Assembly: GCA_021199795.1 (NCBI GenBank)
Contig: JAJQHJ010000024.1
Span: 150,810 to 214,809 of the forward strand
Direction: 5' to 3'
Source of the DNA: Oscillospiraceae bacterium
Lineage (GTDB): Bacteria; Bacillota; Clostridia; Oscillospirales; Ruminococcaceae
Length of the DNA: 64,000 nucleotides
Positions within the stretch are counted from its first letter, which is position 1. Each line of letters opens with the position of its first letter. The translations under genes were made by a program, and so were the position numbers. Of this stretch, positions 28,051-36,806 are shown piece by piece. The notes beneath the pieces are model-generated. The model saw nothing but the letters and a program-made list of their open reading frames with translations, did not search any database and had not been told where the DNA came from.

Positions 28051-28080
28051 CGACACGGCTTATTGCAATAGACCGTGTCG
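28051..28080 (+). promoter_or_regulatory. Long hairpin in the leader of the ABC exporter operon
   Basis: CGACACGG (28051-28058) pairs with CCGTGTCG (28073-28080), and the interior TTATT/AATA extends the stem. No U-tract follows. It sits about 25 nt after the transcription start and could be a regulator site or an RNA switch element. Confidence 0.5.
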
Positions 28081-28117
28081 AACTTGTAATACCGAAAGGA
28101 GTTAACTAAGAAACAGT

Positions 28118-29878
28118 ATGTTAAAAACATTTGCCAAGTGTATACGTGAGTTCAAGAAGCAGACAATTCTTACTCCGATACTCGTAAGCTGCGAAGTGCT
28201 TCTCGAATGCTACATACCGTTCAGAATCGCTAACCTCGTCAACGCGATAAGTGCTGGTGCAGAAATGCCAGAGCTGATTTCAAACGGAATCATCCTTATC
28301 ATCATGGCACTTTTGTCTCTGATGTTCGGCGCGTTGGCGGGCTATACCTGTGCTGAGGCTTCATGTGGCTTCGCAAAGAACTTAAGGCACGACCTGTTCG
28401 CAAAGATTCAGGGCTATTCGTTCGAGAATATCGACCACTTCTCAACATCATCTTTGGTAACCAGGCTCACAACCGACGTTACCAACATCCAGCAGGCATT
28501 CATGATGATCATCCGCACGGCTATAAGATGCCCTCTCATGCTGATATTCGCATTCATAATGGCGTTTATCATGGGCGGAAATATGGCTTGGATATTCGTT
28601 GTGGTAGTCCCTATCCTGGGAGTCGGGCTCTATCTCGTTTCATCGAGAGCAAACCCGAGATTCAAGAGTGTATTCAGAAAGTACGATAACTTGAACAGCT
28701 CCATCCAGGAGAATATCAAGGGCATTCGTGTTGTAAAGTCGTTCGTCCGTGAAGATTTTGAACAGGACAAGTTCAACAATGCTGCACGTGATGTCCAGAA
28801 AGACTTCACTATAGCTGAAAGAATTGTTGCACTCAACAGCCCTCTCATGCAGTTCTGCCTCTATGTCGTTCAGGTGTTCGTCCTTTCGTTCGGCTCCTAC
28901 ACTATTATAACATCCGCAGGGCTCGACCTCAATATAGGACAGCTTTCTTCGCTTCTTACCTACAGCTTCATGATGCTAAATTCACTCATGATGGTCTCAA
29001 TGGTCTTTGTCATGATAACCATGGCGAACGAGTCGATGAAGCGTGCATGTGAGGTTCTTTCGGAGGAATCAACCTTAACAAGCCCCGAAAATGCTATCAC
29101 AGAAGTCAAGGACGGCTCAATCGATTTCGACAACGTAAGCTTCAAGTATGCTCAGTCTGCTAAGAAGTATGCCCTTTCGGATATTGATTTACACATCAAG
29201 TCCGGCGAGACAATAGGTATAATCGGCGGAACCGGTTCCTCGAAGTCGTCGCTTATCCAGCTTATATCTAGATTATACGACGTGAGCGAGGGTTCTGTCA
29301 AGGTCGGCGGAGTAGATGTAAGGGATTACGATCTGGAAGTCCTGAGAAATAATGTCGCAGTAGTTCTTCAGAAGAACCTCCTCTTCTCAGGCACTATCAA
29401 GGAGAACTTAAGATGGGGCAATAAGGAAGCTTCAGATGAAGAGATTATCGAGGCCTGCAAGCTCGCTTGTGCCGACGAATTCGTCGAGACTTTCCCCGAC
29501 AAATACGACACCTATATTGAGCAGGGAGGCACCAACGTCTCCGGAGGTCAGAAGCAGAGGCTCTGCATAGCACGTGCTCTTTTTAAAAAGCCTAAGATTC
29601 TTATCCTCGACGACTCCACAAGTGCTGTCGACACCAAGACCGATGCAAAAATCAGATACGGATTCAAGCAGTATATTCCGACAACCACAAAGATTATCAT
29701 TGCCCAGAGAACAGCCTCCGTTGAAGATGCTGACAGGATAATTGTTATGGATTCCGGTAAGATAATCGCTGTCGGCACACATGACGAGCTCCTCAAGACA
29801 AGTGACATTTACCGTGAAATCTATGTCTCCCAGAACAAGGCTAGCTCAGACGAAAGGATGGCGAGTATAGATGGCTAA
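28118..29878 (+). CDS. ABC exporter half-transporter, subunit 1 (degenerate Walker B)
   Basis: 586 residues: six membrane helices (to about residue 300) followed by an ATPase domain. The Walker A is GGTGSSKSS (about 370-378), the signature NVSGGQKQR (about 472), and the Walker B ILILDDSTSAVD (about 494), where Asp replaces the catalytic Glu. This fits the noncanonical site of heterodimeric exporters such as TmrAB or BmrCD. Likely role: drug, lipid or peptide export. The ribosome site AAAGGAG lies 16 bases before the ATG, an unusually long gap, and no other in-frame start exists because of a stop just upstream. Its end overlaps subunit 2 by 8 bases. Confidence 0.93.
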   Translation: MLKTFAKCIREFKKQTILTPILVSCEVLLECYIPFRIANLVNAISAGAEMPELISNGIILIIMALLSLMFGALAGYTCAEASCGFAKNLRHDLFAKIQGYSFENIDHFSTSSLVTRLTTDVTNIQQAFMMIIRTAIRCPLMLIFAFIMAFIMGGNMAWIFVVVVPILGVGLYLVSSRANPRFKSVFRKYDNLNSSIQENIKGIRVVKSFVREDFEQDKFNNAARDVQKDFTIAERIVALNSPLMQFCLYVVQVFVLSFGSYTIITSAGLDLNIGQLSSLLTYSFMMLNSLMMVSMVFVMITMANESMKRACEVLSEESTLTSPENAITEVKDGSIDFDNVSFKYAQSAKKYALSDIDLHIKSGETIGIIGGTGSSKSSLIQLISRLYDVSEGSVKVGGVDVRDYDLEVLRNNVAVVLQKNLLFSGTIKENLRWGNKEASDEEIIEACKLACADEFVETFPDKYDTYIEQGGTNVSGGQKQRLCIARALFKKPKILILDDSTSAVDTKTDAKIRYGFKQYIPTTTKIIIAQRTASVEDADRIIVMDSGKIIAVGTHDELLKTSDIYREIYVSQNKASSDERMASIDG

Positions 29879-31781
29879 GGATTATTCTAATGTTCAAGCC
29901 AAGAAAAAGAACGTCCTGGTGCGTCTTTTTAAGCTCCTCATGAGCTTCTATCCGGTCATGCTTCCTGTAATGATTGTCCTTCTTGTATTCAATGCAATTG
30001 TCAGAAGCCTTCCGTCAGTATTCGTGCAGCAGGTCATCGCTCTCATTGAGAACTGCACTGCCGACACAACCTGGAGCGACGTAAGTGGCGAGGTATTCTC
30101 ACTCGTTGCAATCTTAGCGGCACTATATATTCTCTCTATCATCGCCGACGTCACCTACACCCAGATGATGGCTATCATCACTCAGGGAACACTTGCGAAG
30201 CTTCGTGAAAAGATGTTTGCCAGAATGCAGAAGCTTCCCATCAAGTATTTCGACAGAAATGACCACGGCGACATCATGAGCCACTACACCAATGATATCG
30301 ATACCCTGAGGCAGATGATTTCCCAGAGTATTCCCCAGATGATGATGTCGGGTGTAAGTGTAATCACCCTTGCATTTATCATGCTTTATTACAGCATCCC
30401 GATGACTCTTGTAATCGTCTGCGGCGTAATCATAATGCTGATAATCACAAGGAAAATCGGCGGTGGCTCTTCAAAGTACTTCGTCCGTCAGCAGCAGGCA
30501 CTCGGAAAGGTTGAGGGCTATGCTGAAGAGCTTATGAACGGCCAGAAAGTTGTCAAGGTCTTCTGCCACGAGGAAGAAGCCCAGGCTGATTTCGACAAGC
30601 TCAACAACGCTCTCTATGAGGACTCCACAAGGGCTAACAAGTATGCAAATACCTTGGGACCGATACTCAACAATATAGGCAACATTCTCTATGCTCTGGT
30701 AGCATTCGCAGGCGGCGTGTTCCTCCTGTATAAGATTCCGAACCCAAGCATTTCAGGAGCTGCAATCTCAATCAGCATAGTAGTTCCGTTCCTCAATATG
30801 ACCAAACAGTTTACCGGCAATATAAGCCAGGTTTCAAACCAGCTCAATTCAGTCATCATGGGTATGGCTGGTACCCAGAGAATCCTGGATCTTATGGACG
30901 AGACCCCCGAGGTCGACGACGGCTATGTAACTTTGGTCAATGCCAAGGAGAATGCAGACGGCAGTTATACCGAGTGCGAGGAGAGAACAGGTCTTTGGGC
31001 ATGGAAGCACCCGCACACGGCTGACGGCACGGTTACCTATACTCCTCTTAAGGGCGATGTCCGGCTTTATGACGTCGACTTCGAGTATGAAGAGGGCAAG
31101 CCGGTTCTTCACAACATTTCGCTCTATGCCAAGCCGGGTCAGAAAGTCGCGTTTGTAGGAGCAACAGGAGCAGGCAAGACGACAATCACGAACTTACTCA
31201 ACCGCTTCTATGACATTGCCGACGGCAAGATCCGTTACGACGACATCAACATCAATAAGATTTCAAAGGCAGACCTGAGGCATTCCCTTGGCATGGTTTT
31301 GCAGGACACGAACCTCTTCACCGGAACGGTTATGGACAATATCCGCTACGGCAGACTTGATGCCTCGGATGAAGAGTGCATGGCGGCAGCTGAGCTTGCA
31401 GGAGCCAGCGACTTCATCGAGCGTCTCCCGAACGGCTACAACACTATGCTCACCGAGAACGGCTCGAATCTCTCCCAGGGTCAGAGACAGCTTCTCTCTA
31501 TTGCGAGGGTTGCAGTTGCCAACCCGCCGGTAATGATCCTTGATGAAGCTACAAGCTCCATCGACACCCGTACCGAGCAGATAGTTCAGAAAGGCATGGA
31601 TGCCCTGATGATAGGCAGAACCGTCTTTGTAATCGCTCACAGACTCTCAACCGTCAAGAATTCGGATGTAATAATTGTCCTTGACCACGGCAGAATAATC
31701 GAGCGTGGCTCCCACGACGAACTCATCGCCGCCAAAGGACAGTACTACCAGCTCTATACCGGCGCGTTTGAGCTTGAGTAA
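29871..31781 (+). CDS. ABC exporter half-transporter, subunit 2 (canonical ATPase site)
   Basis: 636 residues. Six membrane helices, then an insertion of roughly 40 residues (about 355-400, with TGLWAWKHPHTADGT) before the ATPase domain. Walker A GATGAGKTT is near residue 430, signature NLSQGQRQ near 534 and Walker B MILDEATSSID near 555 with the catalytic Glu present. With subunit 1 it forms an asymmetric heterodimer. The insertion resembles that of YfiC-like partners. It starts inside the end of subunit 1, so the two are translationally coupled. No adjacent regulator suggests the substrate. Confidence 0.94.
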   Translation: MAKDYSNVQAKKKNVLVRLFKLLMSFYPVMLPVMIVLLVFNAIVRSLPSVFVQQVIALIENCTADTTWSDVSGEVFSLVAILAALYILSIIADVTYTQMMAIITQGTLAKLREKMFARMQKLPIKYFDRNDHGDIMSHYTNDIDTLRQMISQSIPQMMMSGVSVITLAFIMLYYSIPMTLVIVCGVIIMLIITRKIGGGSSKYFVRQQQALGKVEGYAEELMNGQKVVKVFCHEEEAQADFDKLNNALYEDSTRANKYANTLGPILNNIGNILYALVAFAGGVFLLYKIPNPSISGAAISISIVVPFLNMTKQFTGNISQVSNQLNSVIMGMAGTQRILDLMDETPEVDDGYVTLVNAKENADGSYTECEERTGLWAWKHPHTADGTVTYTPLKGDVRLYDVDFEYEEGKPVLHNISLYAKPGQKVAFVGATGAGKTTITNLLNRFYDIADGKIRYDDININKISKADLRHSLGMVLQDTNLFTGTVMDNIRYGRLDASDEECMAAAELAGASDFIERLPNGYNTMLTENGSNLSQGQRQLLSIARVAVANPPVMILDEATSSIDTRTEQIVQKGMDALMIGRTVFVIAHRLSTVKNSDVIIVLDHGRIIERGSHDELIAAKGQYYQLYTGAFELE

Positions 31782-31798
31782 GGCTTATAGGCAAGAAA

Positions 31799-31834
31799 AT
31801 AACCCTGCACGACCACAAAATCGTGCAGGGTTAT
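31799..31834. terminator. Hairpin after the ABC exporter operon
   Basis: ATAACCCTGCACGA (31799-31812) pairs perfectly over 14 bp with TCGTGCAGGGTTAT (31821-31834). The plus-strand tail is A-rich, so U-tract support is better on the minus strand, where it could stop RNA that runs past the toxin gene. Confidence 0.7.
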
Positions 31835-31844
31835 AAAAAAGTTG

Positions 31845-32000
31845 TTGACAAAGCGATATAATTAGATTATAATAGAGACAGAAGAGCGGAACCGCCGTAA
31901 ACAGTTCCGAGTCAATCTAAAAAGTGTGGATAAGAATCCTACACAATAATTGGAAATTGACCGTTCCTTTTAGTTTAGTTCAGGGCGGTTATTTTCTTTT
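31845..32000 (+). ncRNA. Predicted antisense antitoxin RNA (RatA-like)
   Basis: A near-ideal promoter (TTGACA 31845-31850, 17-nt spacer, TATAAT 31868-31873) faces the small toxin gene. A transcript from about 31880 would contain no sizeable reading frame but would fold: GGAAC/GTTCC at 31888-31908 and GTGTGGA/TCCTACAC at 31924-31944. It would end at a hairpin (ACCG 31960-31963 with CGGT 31986-31989) followed by ATTTTCTTTT. It overlaps the 3' end of the convergent toxin mRNA, the geometry of txpA/ratA. Predicted length is about 120 nt. Confidence 0.75.
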
Positions 32001-32084
32001 ATGGTTGTCCGACCAGAGGTCAAACAAATGAAACATAACCGAAAACAGTAGCTCAAGAAGCAACAAGACTTCAGTAAGTGTCAT
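31989..32084 (-). CDS. Small hydrophobic toxin-like peptide (31 aa), type I toxin-antitoxin family
   Basis: 31 residues: MTLTEVLLLLELLFS, then a short hydrophobic continuation and the charged tail DNHKRK. A single membrane helix with a basic C-terminus is the plan of TxpA/BsrG-like toxins and the peptides often labelled putative holin-like toxins. AGGGAGG lies nine bases before the ATG. The stop codon is followed by ACCGCCCT and a later CGGT, a hairpin arrangement I associate with this peptide class. It has its own strong promoter, a structured 125-nt leader and a convergent antisense RNA. Toxicity is inferred, not shown. It could instead be a small regulatory membrane peptide. Confidence 0.75.
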   Translation of the reverse strand: MTLTEVLLLLELLFSVMFHLFDLWSDNHKRK

Positions 32085-32245
32085 GTTTATCGACCTCCCT
32101 TCTTTTATGTAATCTCTGCGGAGCAGAAACTACCGGAGCAGTTACCTGCTCCACAGGAGAAGATCGACCTTTTTGCTTGTAAGCGGAGCTTACAAGTTCA
32201 CTCTTCTGTCGACATAATTGTACACGAAAACTTCATTTCTGTCAA
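32085..32245 (-). promoter_or_regulatory. Promoter and structured 5' leader of the toxin mRNA
   Basis: Minus strand: TTGACA (32245-32240), 17-nt spacer, TACAAT (32222-32217). The leader forms three hairpins: CTTGTAAGC/GCTTACAAG (32176-32196), GGAGCAG/CTGCTCC (32135-32152) and TCTGC/GCAGA (32115-32127). Two of them share the same three-base loop. Such folding commonly delays toxin translation. Confidence 0.75.
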
Positions 32246-32302
32246 TATAATTTCTCTGCAATAGCAGGGGAATTATTTTTTTATAAAACCGAAAATTTCC
32301 TC

Positions 32303-32354
32303 TTGACAACTACTACAAAGTGTAGTATACTGTAATTACTACAAGATGTAGTAA
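32303..32354 (+). promoter_or_regulatory. Promoter with two BlaI-type operators
   Basis: TTGACA 32303-32308, 17-nt spacer, TATACT 32326-32331. Operator 1 is TACTACA-AAG-TGTAGTA (32311-32327), between and overlapping the boxes. Operator 2 is TTACTACA-AGA-TGTAGTAA (32336-32354), over the start site. Both match the TACA/TGTA dyads of BlaI/MecI repressors, so the operon is almost certainly autorepressed. Confidence 0.9.
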
Positions 32355-32375
32355 TGCTTCTTTGAGGTGTACTAT

Positions 32376-32759
32376 ATGAAAACTTTCGATAAAATCACTC
32401 ATGGGCTTTCCGAGGCGGAAAGGGAAATAATGCAGGTTATGTGGGAAACAGGGGAGCCTATGACGGCTTCACAGTTGCTTTCCGAGTTTGAGGACTCAAA
32501 GGGCTGGAAGCCACAGACACTCAATACATTTCTCACGAGGCTTGTTTCAAAGGGCTATCTCGAATCTCGCAAGCGCGGCAACGCAAATATCTACTCAACC
32601 CTGATTTCAAAGTCTGAATTCGAGAGCCAGGAGGCAAGTGAGTTTTTGGAGAAGAACTACGGCGGCTCTGCCAAACGTCTCATCGCCGCCCTGGTCGACG
32701 GCGGGGCAATGAGCGAGGAGGAGCTTAAAGAGCTGAAACAGTGGTTCAATGAGAGGTGA
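32376..32759 (+). CDS. BlaI/MecI-family transcriptional repressor
   Basis: 127 residues. A winged helix (LSEAEREIMQVMWETGEPMT, SQLLSEF, KPQTLNTFLTRLVSKGYL) is followed by a dimerisation tail. In BlaI and MecI the partner protease triggers cleavage within the helical C-terminal part. The ATG at 32376 has GAGGTG seven bases away; an in-frame GTG at 32367 overlaps that site. The M56 gene follows after six bases. No beta-lactamase or penicillin-binding gene adjoins, so the regulated stress is unknown. Confidence 0.93.
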   Translation: MKTFDKITHGLSEAEREIMQVMWETGEPMTASQLLSEFEDSKGWKPQTLNTFLTRLVSKGYLESRKRGNANIYSTLISKSEFESQEASEFLEKNYGGSAKRLIAALVDGGAMSEEELKELKQWFNER

Positions 32760-32765
32760 TAAAAT

Positions 32766-35057
32766 ATGACAACCATCTTTACCCTGATTATAATGTCCTC
32801 CCTGTTTACGGGGCTTATAATGCTGATTCTATGCGCCTTTGACCATAGACTCGGCACCAAGCTTTCGCCGAAAAAGAGAACCCTTACGGCAACCATTACT
32901 CTTGCACTTCAGCCGCTGATGCTTGCCGTCGCAACAGCTTTGTCGTTCGCACAGGACATTTTCGGCAAAGTGGAGGAGACCGTGGCGGAAACCGTTACGT
33001 CGGCTTCGACCGGTACAACCGTTACAGACAACTTCGTAGCAACGGTGAAACCAGTGACCGAAGCGACCACCACAGCTGTTCAGGACACTCCAGTCAGTGT
33101 CTCAGTCAGCTATGCGCCAGACTTTGAGACTATTCTGACTGTAATCGCCTGGATATGGCTTGCCGGAGTTGCAGTTACGGCTATATACAAGATAGTGTCA
33201 TACCTCAGATTCACCCACAGTCTCAAAAAGAGCCTCATAAAGTGCGATATTGAAGCCAAAGTTCCGGTTCCAGTGTACACTAGTTCCATGGCAACTTCTC
33301 CGTTCTTGATGGGCTTCTTCCGGGCGAAGATTATCTTGCCTGACAAGCCGATGGACGAATCAGAGCTAGACCTTGCCATCCGGCACGAGCTGATCCACCA
33401 TAAACGCCACGACATCCAGAAAAAGTTCATTGCTGAGATGCTCAAGTGCCTCAACTGGTTCAACCCGGCATTCTACGTTTATGCAAACAAGCTTTCGGAG
33501 CTCAGTGAGCTCACAGTTGATGAGATTCTGTCATCAGACCTCGACTACGCCGGCAGAAAAGCCTATGGCGGCTTACTTCTCAAGTTTGCCTCCCAGAAGC
33601 AGGAAAGCGTTCTCTGCACCGACCTGAGCAAGGGCGCAAAGAGCCTTGCCGAAAGGCTCCGACTCATCACGGAAGACGGAAAAAGAAAGACGACAAAAGG
33701 AGAAAAGATAGCTCTCGGCATCGTCTCGGCAGTCACCCTCACAGTAATCGGCGTAAGCGTCGCATTCTGCATGACTGCCGTGCCGGAGCTGGAGGTTGAC
33801 TCGGACAACTCTGATGACATTATCAAGATAGACCTCACTAGTGATCACATCGAGACATATAAGCTTGATTCACCGGTGAATCCTCTTATCGATGCAGACT
33901 ATAGCGGATGCATCGTTTTCATCCACCGCTATGGCTGGGGCGGCGTCACTGACCAGATTATCATGGACGATGAAGACACCGCTGCATTTGTCGCATGTCT
34001 TGAAAATGCGGAAATGGACTCAACACCGACGGTTGATGAGAATGTGCTGTTTGGCGGATGGACTCAGGAATACACAGTTGAGTTGAACACAGGCGAGCTC
34101 GTTCTGGTGTCGCTCACCAGGCGGGATTCCTACTACATCGTGATCAACGATTTTATGTACACCATCGATTACGATAGTTTTACAAGCCTAGCCACCTATT
34201 ATGACGAAGTTTATCTTGACGACGCGCAAAAGTGTTACGTAAGCAGCGTCGAGTATGATTATCTTTCCGGCAACCTGACCGAAGATGAGTATGCCTCTGA
34301 AAAGCAAAACCTGATCGACGTCGGTGTCATAGAGTCGGAAGATGAATACTACGAGATTCTCTCAGAGCTTGACGGCGAGCTCTTCGGCTTTGACCTGGAG
34401 ACAGAAGAAGAGGTCTCCGACCTCTCAAGCGGCTACCTTGTTGAGCCAGCATACACCATGGAAGATGGACCTGAAAACCCGATCATGGTTGCAGATTTCA
34501 CAGGCTGTTCGATGTACATCAATCGTCATGTTTACGGCTTTGAGGACGAACCGATACTTCTAGATAAGGAGACAACAGAGTATCTTATAGGGCTGCTCAA
34601 GGAGCCGGATTTGGACAGACTTCCGTCTGCGACCTGTTTCGACGAAGATACTGACTTTTCGGACTCTGCTGTATACACGATTGTCCTTGCAGATGGCACC
34701 GAATACAAGATAGGAAGCGCACTTTGCTACTCATTGACTGTAGACGACGTTTATGAACATTATCATTGCCTGGTTATAAATAATTATTGTTATGTCGTCA
34801 GAGACGATGAGGAGAGCCATAAGGACTGGTGGTATACTTTCATTGACCTTTATCTGGAGCAATGGGATCGTGACTACGCTGTCCACGAGGTTTGTTACAA
34901 CGAGTACTACTACCGTGTAACAAAGATATTCGATGAAGAGAGGTACAAGAGCAACATAACTGAGCTTATCGAAATGTATGGTGTGTTCGAATCGGAAGAG
35001 GAGTATTACGAAATCCTTGCCGGCATCGACGACATCATGAAGTACATAATACAGTAA
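32766..35057 (+). CDS. M56-family (BlaR1-like) membrane metalloprotease with duplicated unknown sensor domain
   Basis: 763 residues. N-terminal membrane helices and a Thr-rich loop lead to the zinc site HELIHHKRHD (His207, Glu208, His211) and a last helix near residues 315-338 (LGIVSAVTLTVIGVSVAF). In place of the penicillin-binding domain of BlaR1, the extracellular part is two tandem copies of a ~185-residue acidic, Tyr-rich domain. One runs from YSGCIVFIHRYG (about 378) to DEYYEILSEL (about 535); the other from FTGCSMYINRHVYG (about 577) to EEYYEILAGI (about 755). I do not recognise this domain. The role inferred is ligand-triggered cleavage of the upstream repressor. AGAGGTGAT precedes the ATG. 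Confidence 0.85.
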   Translation: MTTIFTLIIMSSLFTGLIMLILCAFDHRLGTKLSPKKRTLTATITLALQPLMLAVATALSFAQDIFGKVEETVAETVTSASTGTTVTDNFVATVKPVTEATTTAVQDTPVSVSVSYAPDFETILTVIAWIWLAGVAVTAIYKIVSYLRFTHSLKKSLIKCDIEAKVPVPVYTSSMATSPFLMGFFRAKIILPDKPMDESELDLAIRHELIHHKRHDIQKKFIAEMLKCLNWFNPAFYVYANKLSELSELTVDEILSSDLDYAGRKAYGGLLLKFASQKQESVLCTDLSKGAKSLAERLRLITEDGKRKTTKGEKIALGIVSAVTLTVIGVSVAFCMTAVPELEVDSDNSDDIIKIDLTSDHIETYKLDSPVNPLIDADYSGCIVFIHRYGWGGVTDQIIMDDEDTAAFVACLENAEMDSTPTVDENVLFGGWTQEYTVELNTGELVLVSLTRRDSYYIVINDFMYTIDYDSFTSLATYYDEVYLDDAQKCYVSSVEYDYLSGNLTEDEYASEKQNLIDVGVIESEDEYYEILSELDGELFGFDLETEEEVSDLSSGYLVEPAYTMEDGPENPIMVADFTGCSMYINRHVYGFEDEPILLDKETTEYLIGLLKEPDLDRLPSATCFDEDTDFSDSAVYTIVLADGTEYKIGSALCYSLTVDDVYEHYHCLVINNYCYVVRDDEESHKDWWYTFIDLYLEQWDRDYAVHEVCYNEYYYRVTKIFDEERYKSNITELIEMYGVFESEEEYYEILAGIDDIMKYIIQ

Positions 35058-35068
35058 GCAGGCATAAT

Positions 35069-35100
35069 AAAACCCACCCGGACTATTCCGAGTGGGTTTT
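35069..35100 (+). terminator. Bidirectional terminator between M56 and GH5 genes
   Basis: AAAACCCAC (35069-35077) and CGG pair with CCG and GTGGGTTTT (35092-35100). Confidence 0.85.
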
Positions 35101-35116
35101 GCTGTTCTATAGGGGA

Positions 35117-36784
35117 TTATTTCATACCGTCCAAGAGACCTTGCAGGTATTTCTCGGCGTTTGCATAGACGGATAGCTGGCGGCGGTTGAAGATGCCAAA
35201 GGCGTTGTCGCCGACGGAATCGGCGTTATTGTCCCAGACAACACACGCTATTCCATATTCCTTGGCAGTTGAGACGAAGTATTTAGCCCATTCGTAGCGT
35301 TCATCGTCGTTTTCCTTGAAGATACAGCCAAATTCAGTCATTACAACCGGGATGCCGTTCTTGGTGAACTTGTTGTAAAGCTGTCTGAGTATGGATTTGA
35401 CATCGCTCTTGGCGGAATAGTCAAAGGTGGTGTAGGACATGTTCGTGTTCTGACAGAGATTATAGGGAGTGTAGGCGTGAACCGAAACCATAATCCTGTC
35501 GGAGACTGTGTCGGTTGGAAGAACAAAGTCGGAGTTGACGGCTGAATAAGCGGAACCGCAGTAGGTCGAAGCCATCAGATATCTTGTTGAGTTGTTGCCG
35601 CCTGATGCTCTGACAACGTCCACAAACGCCTGGTTGCAGTCCATAATGGTCTTCATGGCTGACACGGTTGGTGCGTAAGAGCTGCTGTAGTCCCATTCAT
35701 GATTGTTTGAATCGCCAACGATTCTCGGCTCGTTCATAACCTCAAATATGAGGTGCTCGTCGTAGTCTTTGAACCATTCCGCAATCTGCGTCCATATTTT
35801 CGTTATGTACTCAACTGCCTGGTCGTGCTGAGTGGGATCGAATGCAGCGTCGTCGTGGTGGGAGTCGATTATAACATACATATCGTTTTCAAGTGCCCAG
35901 TCGACTACCTCCTGAACTCTTTCAAGGAAAGATTCATATATATTGTAGTCGCTGTCGCAGTGATATGTCCATGAAACAGGGATTCTGATTGTCGTGAACC
36001 CGAGTTCAGAAATATAGTCAATCATGGCTTCCGTCGTTTTCGGATTGCCCCATGAGGTTTCGCTCGAGCCCTGAGAATCAAACGAGTTGCCTAAATTCCA
36101 GCCCAAACCCATAGCCTCAATCATGTCCTCCGGGTCAACTTCGATAATTTCGTCGACATGAGCCTTGCCGGAGCTTGAGGATGTTGTGGTGGTCATGGCT
36201 GTAGTAGAAGTTGTGGCTGTAGTTGTTGCAGCAGCGGTAGCTACGGTGGTGGCGGCAGTTGTTGCAGTTGTAGTGGCTGCGGTGGTTACAGTCGGCTTCT
36301 CGCTCTGGAGGTAGTTGTTTGAGACATACCCCACAGTGCCGCTGTAGTCAATCTGATACCATCCAGTGGAAGCTATTCCTGTGACGGTTACCTCCTCGCC
36401 TTGGTCAAGGTGACCGATTCTGTCATAGTCGGTTGACGGACCGGAGCGGACGTTTACAGCAGCCTTGGCATACATGGTCATATTCGATTCCTCAACCGTA
36501 AATGCCGCCGTGGTGACTTCCTCGGTGGTTACAATTGCGGTGGTTGTAGCTTCAGTTGCAACGGTGGTCGCTTCAGTGGTGGCTTCCGTTGTGGCTTCAG
36601 TAGTGGTTGTGACCTCTTCCGTGGTTGTTTCCTCTGTTGTGGTCACTTCCGCAGTGGTGGTGACCTCAGGGGCAGAAGTGACCGCTGCATCAGAAGAAAA
36701 CACCTCATCAGTAGCTCCACTTGCGCATCCGCATAAGCTAAGAGTCATGGTTAAAATTAGTAGTGCTGAAATAAATCTCTTCAT
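35117..36784 (-). CDS. Glycoside hydrolase family 5 endoglucanase lipoprotein with SH3 domain
   Basis: 555 residues. Lipoprotein signal (SLCGC, Cys20), a Thr/Glu/Val-rich linker, a bacterial SH3 domain (AAVNVRSGPSTDYDRIGHLD to VGYVSNNYL), a second Thr/Ala linker, then a GH5 catalytic domain resembling subfamily 4 (MGLGWNLGNSFD, FTTIRIPVSW). The acid/base is Glu352 in FEVMNEPR and the nucleophile Glu484 in VVMTEFG. It should cut cellulose, beta-glucan or xyloglucan while tethered to the cell. The ATG at 36784 has GGAGG at eight bases; longer in-frame starts lack the signal peptide. The SH3 plus Thr linkers recall the protein at 17794-18957. Confidence 0.9.
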   Translation of the reverse strand: MKRFISALLILTMTLSLCGCASGATDEVFSSDAAVTSAPEVTTTAEVTTTEETTTEEVTTTTEATTEATTEATTVATEATTTAIVTTEEVTTAAFTVEESNMTMYAKAAVNVRSGPSTDYDRIGHLDQGEEVTVTGIASTGWYQIDYSGTVGYVSNNYLQSEKPTVTTAATTTATTAATTVATAAATTTATTSTTAMTTTTSSSSGKAHVDEIIEVDPEDMIEAMGLGWNLGNSFDSQGSSETSWGNPKTTEAMIDYISELGFTTIRIPVSWTYHCDSDYNIYESFLERVQEVVDWALENDMYVIIDSHHDDAAFDPTQHDQAVEYITKIWTQIAEWFKDYDEHLIFEVMNEPRIVGDSNNHEWDYSSSYAPTVSAMKTIMDCNQAFVDVVRASGGNNSTRYLMASTYCGSAYSAVNSDFVLPTDTVSDRIMVSVHAYTPYNLCQNTNMSYTTFDYSAKSDVKSILRQLYNKFTKNGIPVVMTEFGCIFKENDDERYEWAKYFVSTAKEYGIACVVWDNNADSVGDNAFGIFNRRQLSVYANAEKYLQGLLDGMK

Positions 36785-36806
36785 AGTGAGTACCTCCATA
36801 TATTCA

